Below are positions 8,151 through 17,094 of a stretch of 64,000 bases of DNA, piece by piece. Source of the stretch: Kocuria tytonis (lineage in GTDB: Bacteria; Actinomycetota; Actinomycetes; Actinomycetales; Micrococcaceae); the NCBI RefSeq assembly GCF_003226895.2, contig NZ_PNJG02000004.1, positions 155,875-219,874 on the forward strand, written 5' to 3'. The stretch's first letter is position 1. Every line of letters starts with the position of its first letter. A program made the position numbers and the translations under genes. A model generated the notes under the pieces. It worked only from the letters and a program-made list of their open reading frames with translations, ran no database searches and was not told the origin of the DNA.

Positions 8151-9197
8151 TCAGATGCTCTTGGCGTCGATCACGAAGCGGTAGCGGACGTCCGAGTTCA
8201 CCACGCGGTCGTAGGCGTCGTTGACGTCCTCCGCGCTGATGAGTTCGATCTCCGCCGTGACCCCGTGCTCACCGCAGAAGTCCAGCATCTCCTGGGTCTC
8301 GCGGATGCCGCCGATGTTGGACCCGGTGAGGGACTTGCGGCCGCTGATCACGGACCCGGCGCTCACTTCCAGGGGCTCGGTGGGCAGGCCCAGCAGCACC
8401 ATGGCACCGTGCGGACGAAGGGTGGCCATGAACTCCTGCACATCCACGTGGGCGGAGACGGTGTTGATGATGACGTCGAACTCGCCCTTGTGGTTCTTGA
8501 GCGCCTCGGGATCCTCCTTGCGGGCGATCCAGTCGGTGGCGCCGAAGCGGCGGCCGTCCTCCTCCTTGGAGCGGGTCTGGCTGATCACGGTCACCTCTGC
8601 GCCCATGGCGGCGGCGAGCTTCACGGCCACGTGGCCCAGACCGCCCATGCCCACCACGGCCACCTTGGAGCCCTCGGTGACGCCCCAGGTGCGCAGCGGG
8701 GAGTAGGTGGTGATGCCCGCGCACAGCAGCGGCGTGGTCGCGGCCGGGTCCAGGTTCTCGGGGATGTGCAGGGCGAAGGCCTCGGACACGATGATTTCCG
8801 TGGAGTACCCGCCGTCCGTGGGGCGGCCGTCGAAGCGGTCCTTGCCGTTGTACGTGCCCACGGCCTTGGGGCAGTTGTTCTCCTCGCCCTTCAGGCACCA
8901 CTCGCACTCGCGGCAGGAGTCGACGAGGCACCCCACGCCGGCACGGTCACCGGTGGCGAACTTCGTCACCTCGGAGCCGATCTCAGTGACCCGGCCGATG
9001 ATCTCGTGGCCCGGGACCATGGGGAACTCGATCGGCCCCCACTCCTCACGCACGGTGTGGATGTCCGAGTGGCAGATGCCCGCGAACTCGATCTCGATGC
9101 GGATGTCGTCCGGGCGCAGGTCCCGGCGCTCGACGGTGCCCTTCTCCAGCGGGGCTCCGGAAGCGACGGCCTGGTAGGCAGCAACGTTGGTAGTCAT
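8151..9197 (-). CDS. Zinc-dependent NAD(P) alcohol dehydrogenase (YahK/CAD type)
   Basis: 348 residues from ATG at 9197. Catalytic-zinc ligands are in GICHSDIHT and GHEIIG; the structural zinc Cys cluster is in CRECEWCLKGEENNC. The Rossmann loop is VVGMGGLGHVAVKLA. This organisation matches the cinnamyl-alcohol/aldehyde reductase group (YahK, AdhC) that usually reduces a range of aldehydes with NADPH. A perfect 7-bp inverted repeat lies directly before the start codon. The gene is monocistronic with its own terminator and has no evident link to the neighbouring purine genes. Confidence 0.92.
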   Translation of the reverse strand: MTTNVAAYQAVASGAPLEKGTVERRDLRPDDIRIEIEFAGICHSDIHTVREEWGPIEFPMVPGHEIIGRVTEIGSEVTKFATGDRAGVGCLVDSCRECEWCLKGEENNCPKAVGTYNGKDRFDGRPTDGGYSTEIIVSEAFALHIPENLDPAATTPLLCAGITTYSPLRTWGVTEGSKVAVVGMGGLGHVAVKLAAAMGAEVTVISQTRSKEEDGRRFGATDWIARKEDPEALKNHKGEFDVIINTVSAHVDVQEFMATLRPHGAMVLLGLPTEPLEVSAGSVISGRKSLTGSNIGGIRETQEMLDFCGEHGVTAEIELISAEDVNDAYDRVVNSDVRYRFVIDAKSI

Positions 9198-9219
9198 GGC
9201 AGGTGACTCTAGACCTGCC
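9198..9219. promoter_or_regulatory. Inverted repeat abutting the alcohol dehydrogenase start
   Basis: GGCAGGT (9198-9204) and ACCTGCC (9213-9219) form perfect arms separated by 8 nt, immediately upstream of the ATG at 9197. As RNA it would fold across the ribosome binding region; as DNA it could be an operator. Confidence 0.4.
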
Positions 9220-9488
9220 TCGACCGGTAAGCCATTTCGGAGGAAAGTGGTTCGTTCACAGCGTGATGGGGCGTCGACCGGCCCCGTCACCTCACCGGCC
9301 GAACGGGAACCCCTTCAGGTCCTTGGGCAGCGGCGCCGCGTACGTGCAGGCCCGCAAGGTCGTGAGCCCCAGGAAAACCGCCGACGGAAAATACGCTGCC
9401 ACGCGGCGTGGTGTCCCGGTTTGTACTCTCGAAAGAGATCGCCCTGTTCTCGAGGGATCCTGTGGTCCCCCAGCATCTTAGGAGAAAC

Positions 9489-10274
9489 ATGTCCTACTCC
9501 GTGAACGCCTCGATCCTGCTGACTGAGGTGCCCCTGCTCGAGCGCCCCGCGGCCGTGGCACGCCACGGCTTCACCCGCGCGGAGTTCTGGTGGCCCTTCC
9601 CCACCGCCACACCCGCGCCGGAGGAGGTCGACGCCTTCGTGCGGTCCCTCCGGGAGGCGGGCGTCCGGCTCACCGGGCTGAACCTCTTCGCGGGTGACAT
9701 GCCCGGCGGGGAGCGCGGCATCCTCTCCCACCCCGGTCGCGCGGCGGAGTTCCGCGCCGGCGTGGAATCCCTCGTGCGGGTGGCGCGGGCCACCGGGTGC
9801 CGGGGTTTCAACGCCCTCTACGGCACCCGCTTTTCGGGGTGCACGCCCCGGGAGCAGGACGATGCGGCGGTCGAGAACCTCCGGTTCGCAGCGCGCGCGG
9901 TGGCGCCGTTCGGCGGCGTCGTGCTCGTGGAGCCGCTGTCCGGCGCCCCGCGGTACCCGTTGCGGACCGCGGCGGACGTGATGACCGTGATCGAGCGCGT
10001 GGACCGGGAGAACGTGAAGCTGCTGGCGGACTTCTACCACCTGGCGGTCAACGGCGAGGACGTGGACGCCCTCATCGAGCGGCACGCCGGGGACTTCGCG
10101 CACATCCAGATCGCGGACGCCCCCGGGCGCCACGAACCGGGCACGGGTGAGCTCCCCCTGCACCGGTGGGTGGCCCGGGCCCGCGAGCTCGGGTACACCG
10201 GCCCGGTGTCCCTCGAGTACGCGTCCTCACAGGACGATCCGTTTGCGTGGCTGCCCCGCGAGCAGCGCGGCTGA
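9489..10274 (+). CDS. hyi: Hydroxypyruvate isomerase (TIM barrel)
   Basis: 261 residues from ATG at 9489, with AGGAG at 9480-9484. The xylose-isomerase-like TIM barrel is recognisable: GFTRAEFWWPF, LTGLNLFAGDMPGGERG, VVLVEPLSG, VKLLADFYHLAVNGED with metal and substrate residues, and the terminal GYTGPVSLEY. Hydroxypyruvate isomerase interconverts hydroxypyruvate and tartronate semialdehyde in the glycerate pathway for glyoxylate. Glycerate kinase follows about 100 nt later. Glyoxylate carboligase and tartronate semialdehyde reductase, the other steps, are not in the window. Confidence 0.88.
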   Translation: MSYSVNASILLTEVPLLERPAAVARHGFTRAEFWWPFPTATPAPEEVDAFVRSLREAGVRLTGLNLFAGDMPGGERGILSHPGRAAEFRAGVESLVRVARATGCRGFNALYGTRFSGCTPREQDDAAVENLRFAARAVAPFGGVVLVEPLSGAPRYPLRTAADVMTVIERVDRENVKLLADFYHLAVNGEDVDALIERHAGDFAHIQIADAPGRHEPGTGELPLHRWVARARELGYTGPVSLEYASSQDDPFAWLPREQRG

Positions 10275-10377
10275 ACGGGCAGTGCGGCGGGACCCCGGGC
10301 CGGGAGCGGGCCGGGCGACGTCGTACTGGGAGTCGTGCTGGAATGAGCGCGAGCACCGGCACCCGGAGGAGGACACC

Positions 10378-11601
10378 GTGCGCATCATCGTGGCACCGGA
10401 CAAGTTCAAGGGCTCCGTGACCGCCCACGAGGCGGCGGAGCACCTGGCGGCGGGGATCCGCGCCGCCCTCCCGGACGCGGACGTCACCGCACTCCCCGTG
10501 GCCGACGGCGGCGAGGGCACCCTGGACGCCGCGCTCGGGGCGGGCTTCGAGCGACGGGAACTCACCGTCACCGGGCCCGTAAACCGGCCAGTGGACGCCG
10601 CATGGGCCCGGCGCGGACACGAGGCCGTGGTGGAGCTGGCGCTCGCCTCGGGTCTCGCCGCGCTCCCCCACCGGGACGGCCGGCCCGTGCTCGCGGCACG
10701 CATCGCCACGAGCCGCGGCACCGGTGAGCTGATCGCCGCGGCCCTGGACGCCGGGTGCACGCGCGTGGTCCTGGGCGTGGGCGGCAGCGCCACCACGGAC
10801 GGCGGCGCGGGCATGCTCACCGCGCTGGGTCTGCGGCTGCTGGACCGGCACGGCCGCGCGCTGCCGGACGGCGGCGCGGCGCTCGCGGACCTGCACACCG
10901 TGGACGCCTCCGGGCTGCACCCGCGTGTGGCGGACACCGAGTTCGTGCTCGCCGCGGACGTGGACAATCCGCTGACCGGCCCGCGCGGCGCGGCCGCCGT
11001 GTTCGGCCCGCAGAAGGGCGCCACGGAGGAGGACGTCCGGGAGCTCGACGCCGCACTGGGCACCTTCCGCGACCGGCTCGCCGGGGCCCTCGGCGAACCC
11101 GCCCGAAAGGCCGCGTCCGCGCCGGGTGCCGGGGCCGCGGGCGGCACGGGGTACGCGGCCCTGGCCGTCCTGGGTGCCACCCGCCGACCGGGGATCGACG
11201 TGGTGCTGGACCTCGTGGACCTGGACACCGCCGTGGCGGGCGCGGACCTGCTCGTCACGGGCGAGGGCAGCCTGGACGAGCAGAGTCTCGGCGGCAAGAC
11301 CCCGATCGGTGTGCTGCGGGTGGGGCGGCGCCACGGCGTCCCCGTGGTCGCCGTATGCGGCCGCACCACGCTCACCGCGGAGGTCCTGCGCGCCACGGGC
11401 TTCGCGGCCGTCCACGAGCTGCGGAGCCTCGTCCCGGACGACGACACCTCCCTGCGGGAGGCCCCGCGACTACTGCGTGAGGTGGGTCACCGCCTAGTTT
11501 GGGATCGAGAAGATCCACGCACCCCGCCCGTGCCGTGCACCGGCCACGCGCGCCCCGGCACCACCGGCGCACACCGCCACCGAAAGGACCCCACACCATG
11601 A
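10378..11601 (+). CDS. glxK: Glycerate kinase (class I)
   Basis: 407 residues from GTG at 10378 behind GGAGGAGG. It has the class I glycerate kinase motifs: N-terminal RIIVAPDKFKGS, ADGGEGTLDA, GVGGSATTDGGAGML, AADVDNPLTG and VTGEGSLDEQSLGGKTPIGV. It phosphorylates D-glycerate, usually to 2-phosphoglycerate, moving glyoxylate carbon into glycolysis. Its TGA overlaps the ATG of allantoinase (11598-11601), so the two are translationally coupled. The last about 35 residues, after HRLVWD, look like unconstrained tail sequence covering the next gene's leader. Confidence 0.92.
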   Translation: MRIIVAPDKFKGSVTAHEAAEHLAAGIRAALPDADVTALPVADGGEGTLDAALGAGFERRELTVTGPVNRPVDAAWARRGHEAVVELALASGLAALPHRDGRPVLAARIATSRGTGELIAAALDAGCTRVVLGVGGSATTDGGAGMLTALGLRLLDRHGRALPDGGAALADLHTVDASGLHPRVADTEFVLAADVDNPLTGPRGAAAVFGPQKGATEEDVRELDAALGTFRDRLAGALGEPARKAASAPGAGAAGGTGYAALAVLGATRRPGIDVVLDLVDLDTAVAGADLLVTGEGSLDEQSLGGKTPIGVLRVGRRHGVPVVAVCGRTTLTAEVLRATGFAAVHELRSLVPDDDTSLREAPRLLREVGHRLVWDREDPRTPPVPCTGHARPGTTGAHRHRKDPTP

Positions 11602-13421
11602 ACGCCTCACCGCAACGCGGTTCCCGCCAGAAGACCTCCGCACAGGGCCCGGCCGACGACGCCGCCCGCGACGCCTCCGCCGACCCCACCCCGGCCACCG
11701 GCGGCGCACACCAGCACCGGCACACCGACCAGGACCACGCAGCCACGAGCACCACCGGGGCCGGGACGGGAACCGAGGCGGACACCACGGACCCGGGGAC
11801 CAACGAGGAACGCGCCACGGGGCGGGTGCACCGCACGGTGGCCCAGGCGGCGTCGAACCCCGAGCTGGACGAGACCCCGGAGGAGATCGCGCAGCAGAAC
11901 TCCCAGCGGGCCGTGACCGACGACCGCCGGGACGAGGTGGCGGCCGCCCGTGCCGCGCAGCTCAGGCTGGCCCAGGAGGTCAACGGTGCGGACCGCGTGC
12001 GGGAGCTGATCCGTGAGTACAAGGCGGAGCACCGGCTCGCGGACGGGGACGAGTCCACGGAGGCGCGGATCACAGGGCGGCGGGACGGCGAATTCGACCT
12101 CGTGGTCCGCGGCCGCCGGGTGATGTGCGGCGACCACTTCGCCCCGCGGGAGGTGGGTGTGCGGGACGGGAAGATCGCCGCGATCGAGCCGCTCGGCGCC
12201 GGTCTGCAGGGCGCGCGGGTCGTGGAGCTCGCCGAGGACGAGACGCTGCTGCCCGGCCTCGTGGACACCCACGTGCACGTGAACGAGCCCGGACGCACCG
12301 AGTGGGAGGGCTTCGCCACCGCCACCCGTGCCGCGGCCGCAGGAGGCGTGACCACCATCGTGGACATGCCCCTGAACTCCGTGCCCGCCACCGTGAACGT
12401 GGCCGCCCTGGAGTACAAGCGGCTATTCGCGCAGCAGAACGCGTTCGTGGACATCGGCTTCTGGGGCGGAGCCATTCCCGGGAACAAGGCCGATCTGCGT
12501 CCCCTGCACGACGACGGCGTGTTCGGCTTCAAGTGCTTCCTGCTGCACTCCGGCGTGGACGAGTTCCCGCACCTGGAGGCGGACGAGATGGAGGAGGCGC
12601 TCGCCGAGATCAAGACGTTCGACTCTCTGCTGATCGTGCACGCGGAGGACTCCCGCACCATCGACAGGGCCCCGCAGCCCAACGGCAACGTGTACGAGAA
12701 CTTCCTGAGGTCCCGCCCGCGCGGTGCGGAGAACATCGCCATTGCGGAGGTCATCGAGCGCACCCGCTGGACCGGGGCACGCTCGCACATCCTGCATCTG
12801 TCCTCCTCGGACGCGATCCCCATGATCCGTTCCGCCAAGAACGACGGCCTGGACATCACCGTGGAGACCTGCCCGCACTACCTCACGCTGCTCTCCGAGG
12901 AGATCCCGGACGGCGCCACCGCGTTCAAGTGCTGCCCACCGGTGCGGGAGGTCTCCAACCGGGAGAAGCTGTGGGAGGGGCTGATCGACGGCACCATCGA
13001 CTACGTCGTCTCGGACCACTCCCCCTCCACCCTGGACCTCAAGGACCTGGGCAACGGGGACTTCGGGGTCGCGTGGGGCGGCGTCTCCTCGCTGCAGCTC
13101 GGCCTGTCCCTGATCTGGACCGAGGCACGACGCCGCGGGGTCGGACTCGAGCGCGTGGTGCGGTGGATGGCCACGCGCCCGGCCGAGCGGGTGGGACTGC
13201 GCCACAAGGGCAAGCTGTCTCTGGGTTACGACGCGGACATGGCCGTCTTCGCCGCGGACGAGAGCTACGTGGTGGACGCCCAGCGCCTCAACCACAAGAA
13301 CCCCATCACCCCCTACCAGGGCAAGGTGCTCTCCGGGAAGGTCCGCAGGACCTTCGTGGGCGGGCGCGAGGTGGACTACGAGACGCCCACCGGCCGCCTG
13401 CTCGGCCGCGGCCAGGCCTGA
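11598..13421 (+). CDS. allB: Allantoinase with about 155-residue N-terminal extension
   Basis: 607 residues, against about 450 for typical bacterial allantoinases. The amidohydrolase domain starts near residue 155 (FDLVVRGRRVM). Metal ligands are H225 and H227 (DTHVHVNEPG), the carboxylated lysine K312 (GFKCFLLHSG), HAED, HLSSSDA and D473 (VSDHSP). It hydrolyses allantoin to allantoate. The start is ATG at 11598, with GAAAGGA upstream and a 4-nt overlap with glxK. Residues 1-90 are T/A/D-rich and look disordered; residues about 90-150 are charged and probably helical. I recognise no known domain there. A terminator follows. Confidence 0.92.
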   Translation: MNASPQRGSRQKTSAQGPADDAARDASADPTPATGGAHQHRHTDQDHAATSTTGAGTGTEADTTDPGTNEERATGRVHRTVAQAASNPELDETPEEIAQQNSQRAVTDDRRDEVAAARAAQLRLAQEVNGADRVRELIREYKAEHRLADGDESTEARITGRRDGEFDLVVRGRRVMCGDHFAPREVGVRDGKIAAIEPLGAGLQGARVVELAEDETLLPGLVDTHVHVNEPGRTEWEGFATATRAAAAGGVTTIVDMPLNSVPATVNVAALEYKRLFAQQNAFVDIGFWGGAIPGNKADLRPLHDDGVFGFKCFLLHSGVDEFPHLEADEMEEALAEIKTFDSLLIVHAEDSRTIDRAPQPNGNVYENFLRSRPRGAENIAIAEVIERTRWTGARSHILHLSSSDAIPMIRSAKNDGLDITVETCPHYLTLLSEEIPDGATAFKCCPPVREVSNREKLWEGLIDGTIDYVVSDHSPSTLDLKDLGNGDFGVAWGGVSSLQLGLSLIWTEARRRGVGLERVVRWMATRPAERVGLRHKGKLSLGYDADMAVFAADESYVVDAQRLNHKNPITPYQGKVLSGKVRRTFVGGREVDYETPTGRLLGRGQA

Positions 13422-13426
13422 CGAAG

Positions 13427-13460
13427 CCTCGCCCCGTCCCCGGCGACGGGCGGGGCGAGG
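13427..13460 (+). terminator. Terminator hairpin after allantoinase
   Basis: CCTCGCCCC (13427-13435) pairs with GGGGCGAGG (13452-13460), with an additional inner CGTC/CGAC pairing. It begins 5 nt after the stop. Confidence 0.65.
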
Positions 13461-13560
13461 TCGTACCGCTCCCGATGGCCCGCGACGTCGGACTGCCGTC
13501 TCCCACGAGCGGCGCACCGGTCGTCCTCCGCACTTCGCAGCCCTCGCGTACCCTGCTGGG

Positions 13561-14520
13561 ATGCGTTCTCCTCACCCCCTGCCCGCACGCCCTGACGACC
13601 ACGACGACGGACCCCCGGCGGGCAGCCGGTACCAGCGCCTCGACAGTGCGGCGGTCCGCGGTTCCGCGGCCACCCTGCAGCGGCGGGTCTACGCCCGCTT
13701 CCCCCGGCGCAGCCTGTGGGAGGTGGGCGGTGAGCTGATCGCCCTCGTGGACGAGGTGGTGGAGGGCGGCGGCATCAGCAGGCGCCGGATCCGCTCCGCT
13801 CGCCTGCTCTCGCGTCTGGGTGTCCTGGCGGTGCTGCTGGTCTTCGGCACCGCCATCGCACTGGCCGCCGCGAGCATCTGGTCCAATCCGGACTCGCTCG
13901 GCCCGGTGGACTGGCTGCCGCTGCTGGAGACCGTGGTCAACGACCTCGTGTTCGCGGGCATCGCCATCTTCTTCCTCATCGCGGTGCCCCAGCGCATGGA
14001 GCGGGCGCGCGTGCTGCGCGTGCTGCACCGGCTGCGCTCCCTCGCCCACGTGATCGACATGCACCAGCTCGTCAAGGTCCCCGAGCGGCTGCCGGGTTCC
14101 GCGCCGGAAGCCGGGGGCACGACGTCGCCCGCGCACCCCCGCCACGCGGGTGCCGCCTCCGCGCGGGGCGGCGGAGCGGCGGCGTCGTCGGGGGCTGACG
14201 GCCTCGGCACGGCATCGCCGGACACGAGTGGAGGCAGGGGCGCCGCGTCGTCGGTGGGTGCGGACCTGGCCGGCACGGCGTCGCCGACCACAGCGGACGA
14301 GCGCGGCGGGGAGCTGCAGATGACCCGCTCCGAGATGACCCAGTACCTGGACTACTGCACGGAGATGCTCTCGCTCGTGGGCAAGACCGCGGCGCTGTTC
14401 GCGGAGGACACCACGGACGGGGACGTGCTGGACGCGGTGGAGGGCATCGAGACCCTCACCTCGGACATGGCCCGGAAGGTGTGGCAGAAGATCGCGATCA
14501 TCCAGGAGCAGGTGCGCTGA
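13561..14520 (+). CDS. Hypothetical membrane protein with two predicted TM helices
   Basis: 319 residues from ATG at 13561; I do not recognise the family. A hydrophilic N-terminus is followed by two hydrophobic segments near residues 83-107 (LGVLAVLLVFGTAIALAAA) and 120-146 (NDLVFAGIAIFFLIAVP). Then come a charged, probably coiled region and a low-complexity A/G/S/T linker of about 65 residues (from about 178) that holds two copies of the GCGTCGTC motif. The end is a conserved-looking helical domain (MTRSEMTQYLDYCTEMLSLVGKTAALF). The linker separates two more constrained parts, suggesting recent insertion or drift. Confidence 0.7.
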   Translation: MRSPHPLPARPDDHDDGPPAGSRYQRLDSAAVRGSAATLQRRVYARFPRRSLWEVGGELIALVDEVVEGGGISRRRIRSARLLSRLGVLAVLLVFGTAIALAAASIWSNPDSLGPVDWLPLLETVVNDLVFAGIAIFFLIAVPQRMERARVLRVLHRLRSLAHVIDMHQLVKVPERLPGSAPEAGGTTSPAHPRHAGAASARGGGAAASSGADGLGTASPDTSGGRGAASSVGADLAGTASPTTADERGGELQMTRSEMTQYLDYCTEMLSLVGKTAALFAEDTTDGDVLDAVEGIETLTSDMARKVWQKIAIIQEQVR

Positions 14521-14598
14521 ACCGCCCCGGGAGCTGTTCCGACCGCCCGCCGTGCGCGCTATGGTCCAGGAGGAACACCCAGCCTCGAAGGAGATGCC

Positions 14599-15072
14599 AT
14601 GTCGCACGAACTGTCCGCCGGAGATCCCGCACCCGCCCTGCAGCTGACCGCCCACGACGGCCGCACCGTGGACCTCGCGCAGCAGCGCGAGCGCGGCGCG
14701 GTGGTCTACTTCTACCCCAGGGCGTTCACCCCGGGATGCACCACGCAGGCCTGCGACTTCCGGGACAACCTGGGTGCACTGCGGGCCCGGGGCTACGACG
14801 TCTACGGCGTCTCGGGGGACGATCCCGCCGAGCTCGCCCGCTTCGTCACCGAGTACCAGCTGCCCTACACCCTGCTCTCGGACCCGGACCACGCGGCCGC
14901 CCGGGCCTGGGGTGCGTGGGGTGAGCGCACCGTCAACGGCGAGACCTCCGAGGGCCCGCTGCGCTCCACGTTCGTGATCGGCACGGACGGCACCCTCACT
15001 CGCGCCCAGTACCGGGTGGACGCCCAGGGCCACGTGGCCCGGCTGGTCGAGGAGCTCTCCGACGCTTCCTGA
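14599..15072 (+). CDS. bcp: Thioredoxin-dependent peroxiredoxin, Bcp/PrxQ type
   Basis: 157 residues from ATG at 14599 behind GAAGGAGATG. The peroxidatic motif FTPGCTTQACDFRDN gives C47 as the peroxidatic and C52 as the resolving cysteine, five residues apart as in atypical 2-Cys PrxQ. The fold elements AVVYFYPRAFTPGC, YDVYGVSGDDPAELARF and RSTFVIGTDG are intact. It reduces hydroperoxides using thioredoxin in the cytosol. It stands alone between a membrane protein and an aldo/keto reductase. Confidence 0.94.
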   Translation: MSHELSAGDPAPALQLTAHDGRTVDLAQQRERGAVVYFYPRAFTPGCTTQACDFRDNLGALRARGYDVYGVSGDDPAELARFVTEYQLPYTLLSDPDHAAARAWGAWGERTVNGETSEGPLRSTFVIGTDGTLTRAQYRVDAQGHVARLVEELSDAS

Positions 15073-15225
15073 GCGGGCCGGCCGTGCGAGCCCCGAGGCC
15101 TGGCGGTCAGGCCGCGGCACGGGACGCCCGCCTCTTTGCTTGCCGGAGAAAGTGCTACGGTCGAAAGCGGGGACAGGGTCGCGCGATCGACCGCGCGGCC
15201 ACACCACCACCACAGGAGGTTCACC

Positions 15226-16185
15226 ATGGCCGCGCACACGCCCTCGGCCCGCATCCGGGGCATCGATCAGGAGATCTTTCCGCTGAACCTGGGCGGCAAC
15301 ACGTTCGGCTGGACCAGTGACGAGCAGGTGTCCTTCGACGTCCTGGACGCCTTCACCGCCGCCGGCGGCAACTTCGTGGACACCGCGGACGTGTACTCCG
15401 CGTGGGCCCCGGGCCACACGGGCGGTGAGTCGGAGACCGTGCTGGGCAACTGGCTGGCCGCGCGCGGCACCCGCGACTCGCTGGTGATCGCCACCAAGGT
15501 GGGCGCGCACCCCGAGTTCAAGGGCCTCTCCCGGGACACCGTGAACGCCGCACTGGACGCCTCCCTGGACCGGCTGCAGACCGGCTACGTGGACCTCTAC
15601 TACGCACACTATGACGACGCGGACACGCCCATCGAGCAGCAAGTGGAAACCTTTCACGAGCTCGTGGACTCCGGGCGCGTGCACGCAGTAGGGCTGTCCA
15701 ACTACTCGCCGCAGCGCATGCGCGAGTTCTTCACGGTGGCCCGCGAGCGCGGCATGGCGGTGCCCGCGGCCATCCAGCCGCAGTACAACCTGGTGCACCG
15801 CCGCGATTTCGAGCGGGACTACGCCGCGATCGCCCAAGAGTACGACGCTGCCGTGTTCCCCTACTTCGCCCTGGCCTCCGGCTTCCTCACGGGCAAGTAC
15901 CGCACCACCGAGGACCTCGAGGGAGCGGCCCGCGAGCAGATGGCCCGGGAGTACGTCTCCCCCGAGGGTCTCGCGGTGGTGGAGGAACTGGTCTCCGTGG
16001 CGGACAGGCACCGCGCCGAGCCGACCACCGTGGCCCTCGCATGGCTGCTCGCCAAGGGCGTCACCGCCCCCATTGCTTCCGCATCCTCCGCCGCGCAGCT
16101 GTCCTCGTTGGTGGCGGCGCCCGCACTTCACCTGGGCGCGGACGACATCGCCGCACTGGACCGGGTATCGCAGCCCTTCGCGTGA
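15226..16185 (+). CDS. Aldo/keto reductase
   Basis: 319 residues from ATG at 15226 with AGGAGG 8 nt upstream. Motifs of the NADPH-dependent aldo/keto reductase barrel are present: FVDTADVYSAW (catalytic Asp and Tyr), VIATKVG (Lys), DLYYAHYDD (His), VGLSNYSPQRM, QPQYNLVHRR and the cofactor-binding end TTVALAWLLAKGVTAPIASASS. Substrate unknown; the family reduces diverse aldehydes and ketones. It lies upstream of a PfpI-like gene, with a 144-nt spacer that contains a GC hairpin around 16206-16228. Confidence 0.93.
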   Translation: MAAHTPSARIRGIDQEIFPLNLGGNTFGWTSDEQVSFDVLDAFTAAGGNFVDTADVYSAWAPGHTGGESETVLGNWLAARGTRDSLVIATKVGAHPEFKGLSRDTVNAALDASLDRLQTGYVDLYYAHYDDADTPIEQQVETFHELVDSGRVHAVGLSNYSPQRMREFFTVARERGMAVPAAIQPQYNLVHRRDFERDYAAIAQEYDAAVFPYFALASGFLTGKYRTTEDLEGAAREQMAREYVSPEGLAVVEELVSVADRHRAEPTTVALAWLLAKGVTAPIASASSAAQLSSLVAAPALHLGADDIAALDRVSQPFA

Positions 16186-16329
16186 GGGGACGCTGGGTGC
16201 ACGCAGCAGACGCCGCGCGGCGGCGTCATGAGCGTGTCGCTGACAGCGGAACCGGCGGGGACACCCTTGCCGAGGAAAGTGCCGCGGTGCCAGAGTGGAA
16301 CCATCACCCGATAGAAAGGATTCTCGACA

Positions 16330-16884
16330 ATGGCTGAACTGTCCGGCAAGAAGATTCTCGTTCTGGTGAACAACCAGGGCGTGGAGCAGGACGAGCTGAA
16401 GGTGCCCGTGGAGAAGCTGCGCGGGGCCGGGGCGGAGGTCACCGTGGCCGCCCCCGAGTCCGGTGAGGTGAAGTCGCTCGTGGGCGACTGGGACCTCGGC
16501 GAGACCTTCCCCGTGGACCAGACCATCTCCGCGGTCAACGAGTCCGAGTACGACCTCCTGCTGCTGCCCGGCGGCACCCTCAACGCGGACACGCTGCGTC
16601 TGGACGAGGACGCGCAGAAGGTCGCCACGTCCTTCGCCTCCTCCGGCCGCCCGGTGGCGTCCATCTGCCACGGCCCGTGGTTGCTCGTGGAGACCGGCCT
16701 GGTCAAGGGCAAGACCCTGACCTCCTACCAGTCGGTCAAGACGGACATCGTCAACGCCGGCGGCACCTGGGTGGACGAGCAGGCCAAGGTCTGCCCCGCC
16801 AACGGCTGGACGCTCATCACGTCCCGCAACCCCGGTGACCTGGACGCGTTCGTGGGCGCCATCGAGGAGCAGCTCACCGCCTGA
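16330..16884 (+). CDS. DJ-1/PfpI family protein (YhbO-like)
   Basis: 184 residues from ATG at 16330 with GAAAGGA upstream. It has the type-1 glutamine-amidotransferase-like fold, with the nucleophile elbow SICHGPWLL (C113, H114) and the early acidic residue E19 in NNQGVEQDEL, plus DLLLLPGGTLNADTLR and TSYQSVKTDIVNAGG. Relatives act as stress proteins, with protease, glyoxalase or deglycase activity reported or disputed. It follows the aldo/keto reductase, and both may serve detoxification of carbonyl compounds. A very strong hairpin follows. Confidence 0.9.
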   Translation: MAELSGKKILVLVNNQGVEQDELKVPVEKLRGAGAEVTVAAPESGEVKSLVGDWDLGETFPVDQTISAVNESEYDLLLLPGGTLNADTLRLDEDAQKVATSFASSGRPVASICHGPWLLVETGLVKGKTLTSYQSVKTDIVNAGGTWVDEQAKVCPANGWTLITSRNPGDLDAFVGAIEEQLTA

Positions 16885-16910
16885 TCCGCGCCCCTTCACA
16901 CCGCACGACG

Positions 16911-16945
16911 ACGGCGGGCCCCACCTTCCCGGTGGGGCCCGCCGT
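16911..16945. terminator. Bidirectional terminator
   Basis: Perfect 15-bp stem (16911-16925 with 16931-16945) and a 5-nt loop between the plus-strand PfpI-like gene and the minus-strand aminotransferase. Confidence 0.85.
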
Positions 16946-17094
16946 TCGCACGTGGTGCCGACGACGTGGTGCCGTGGCGCCCAGGTCGCCCGGGGTCCGA
17001 CCCGCGCGCCGGCTGGCCGACGTCACGCACGGGCCGGCCGGGCGGCCGGCTGAAGGGCGCCCGGCCGGCGCGACCGCTCAGCCGCTGGGGGCGA

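Noticed and set aside
15133..15175. Possible promoter (TTGCTT...TACGGT) before the aldo/keto reductase
   Set aside because: Spacer length is not optimal and similar matches arise often by chance in this sequence.
16206..16228. GC hairpin after the aldo/keto reductase considered as a terminator
   Set aside because: The loop is only two bases and no T-tract follows; too weak to list.
13306..16899. 1197-codon minus-strand ORF across the 13.5-16.9 kb region
   Set aside because: Antisense of four genes with clear families; no recognisable domains.
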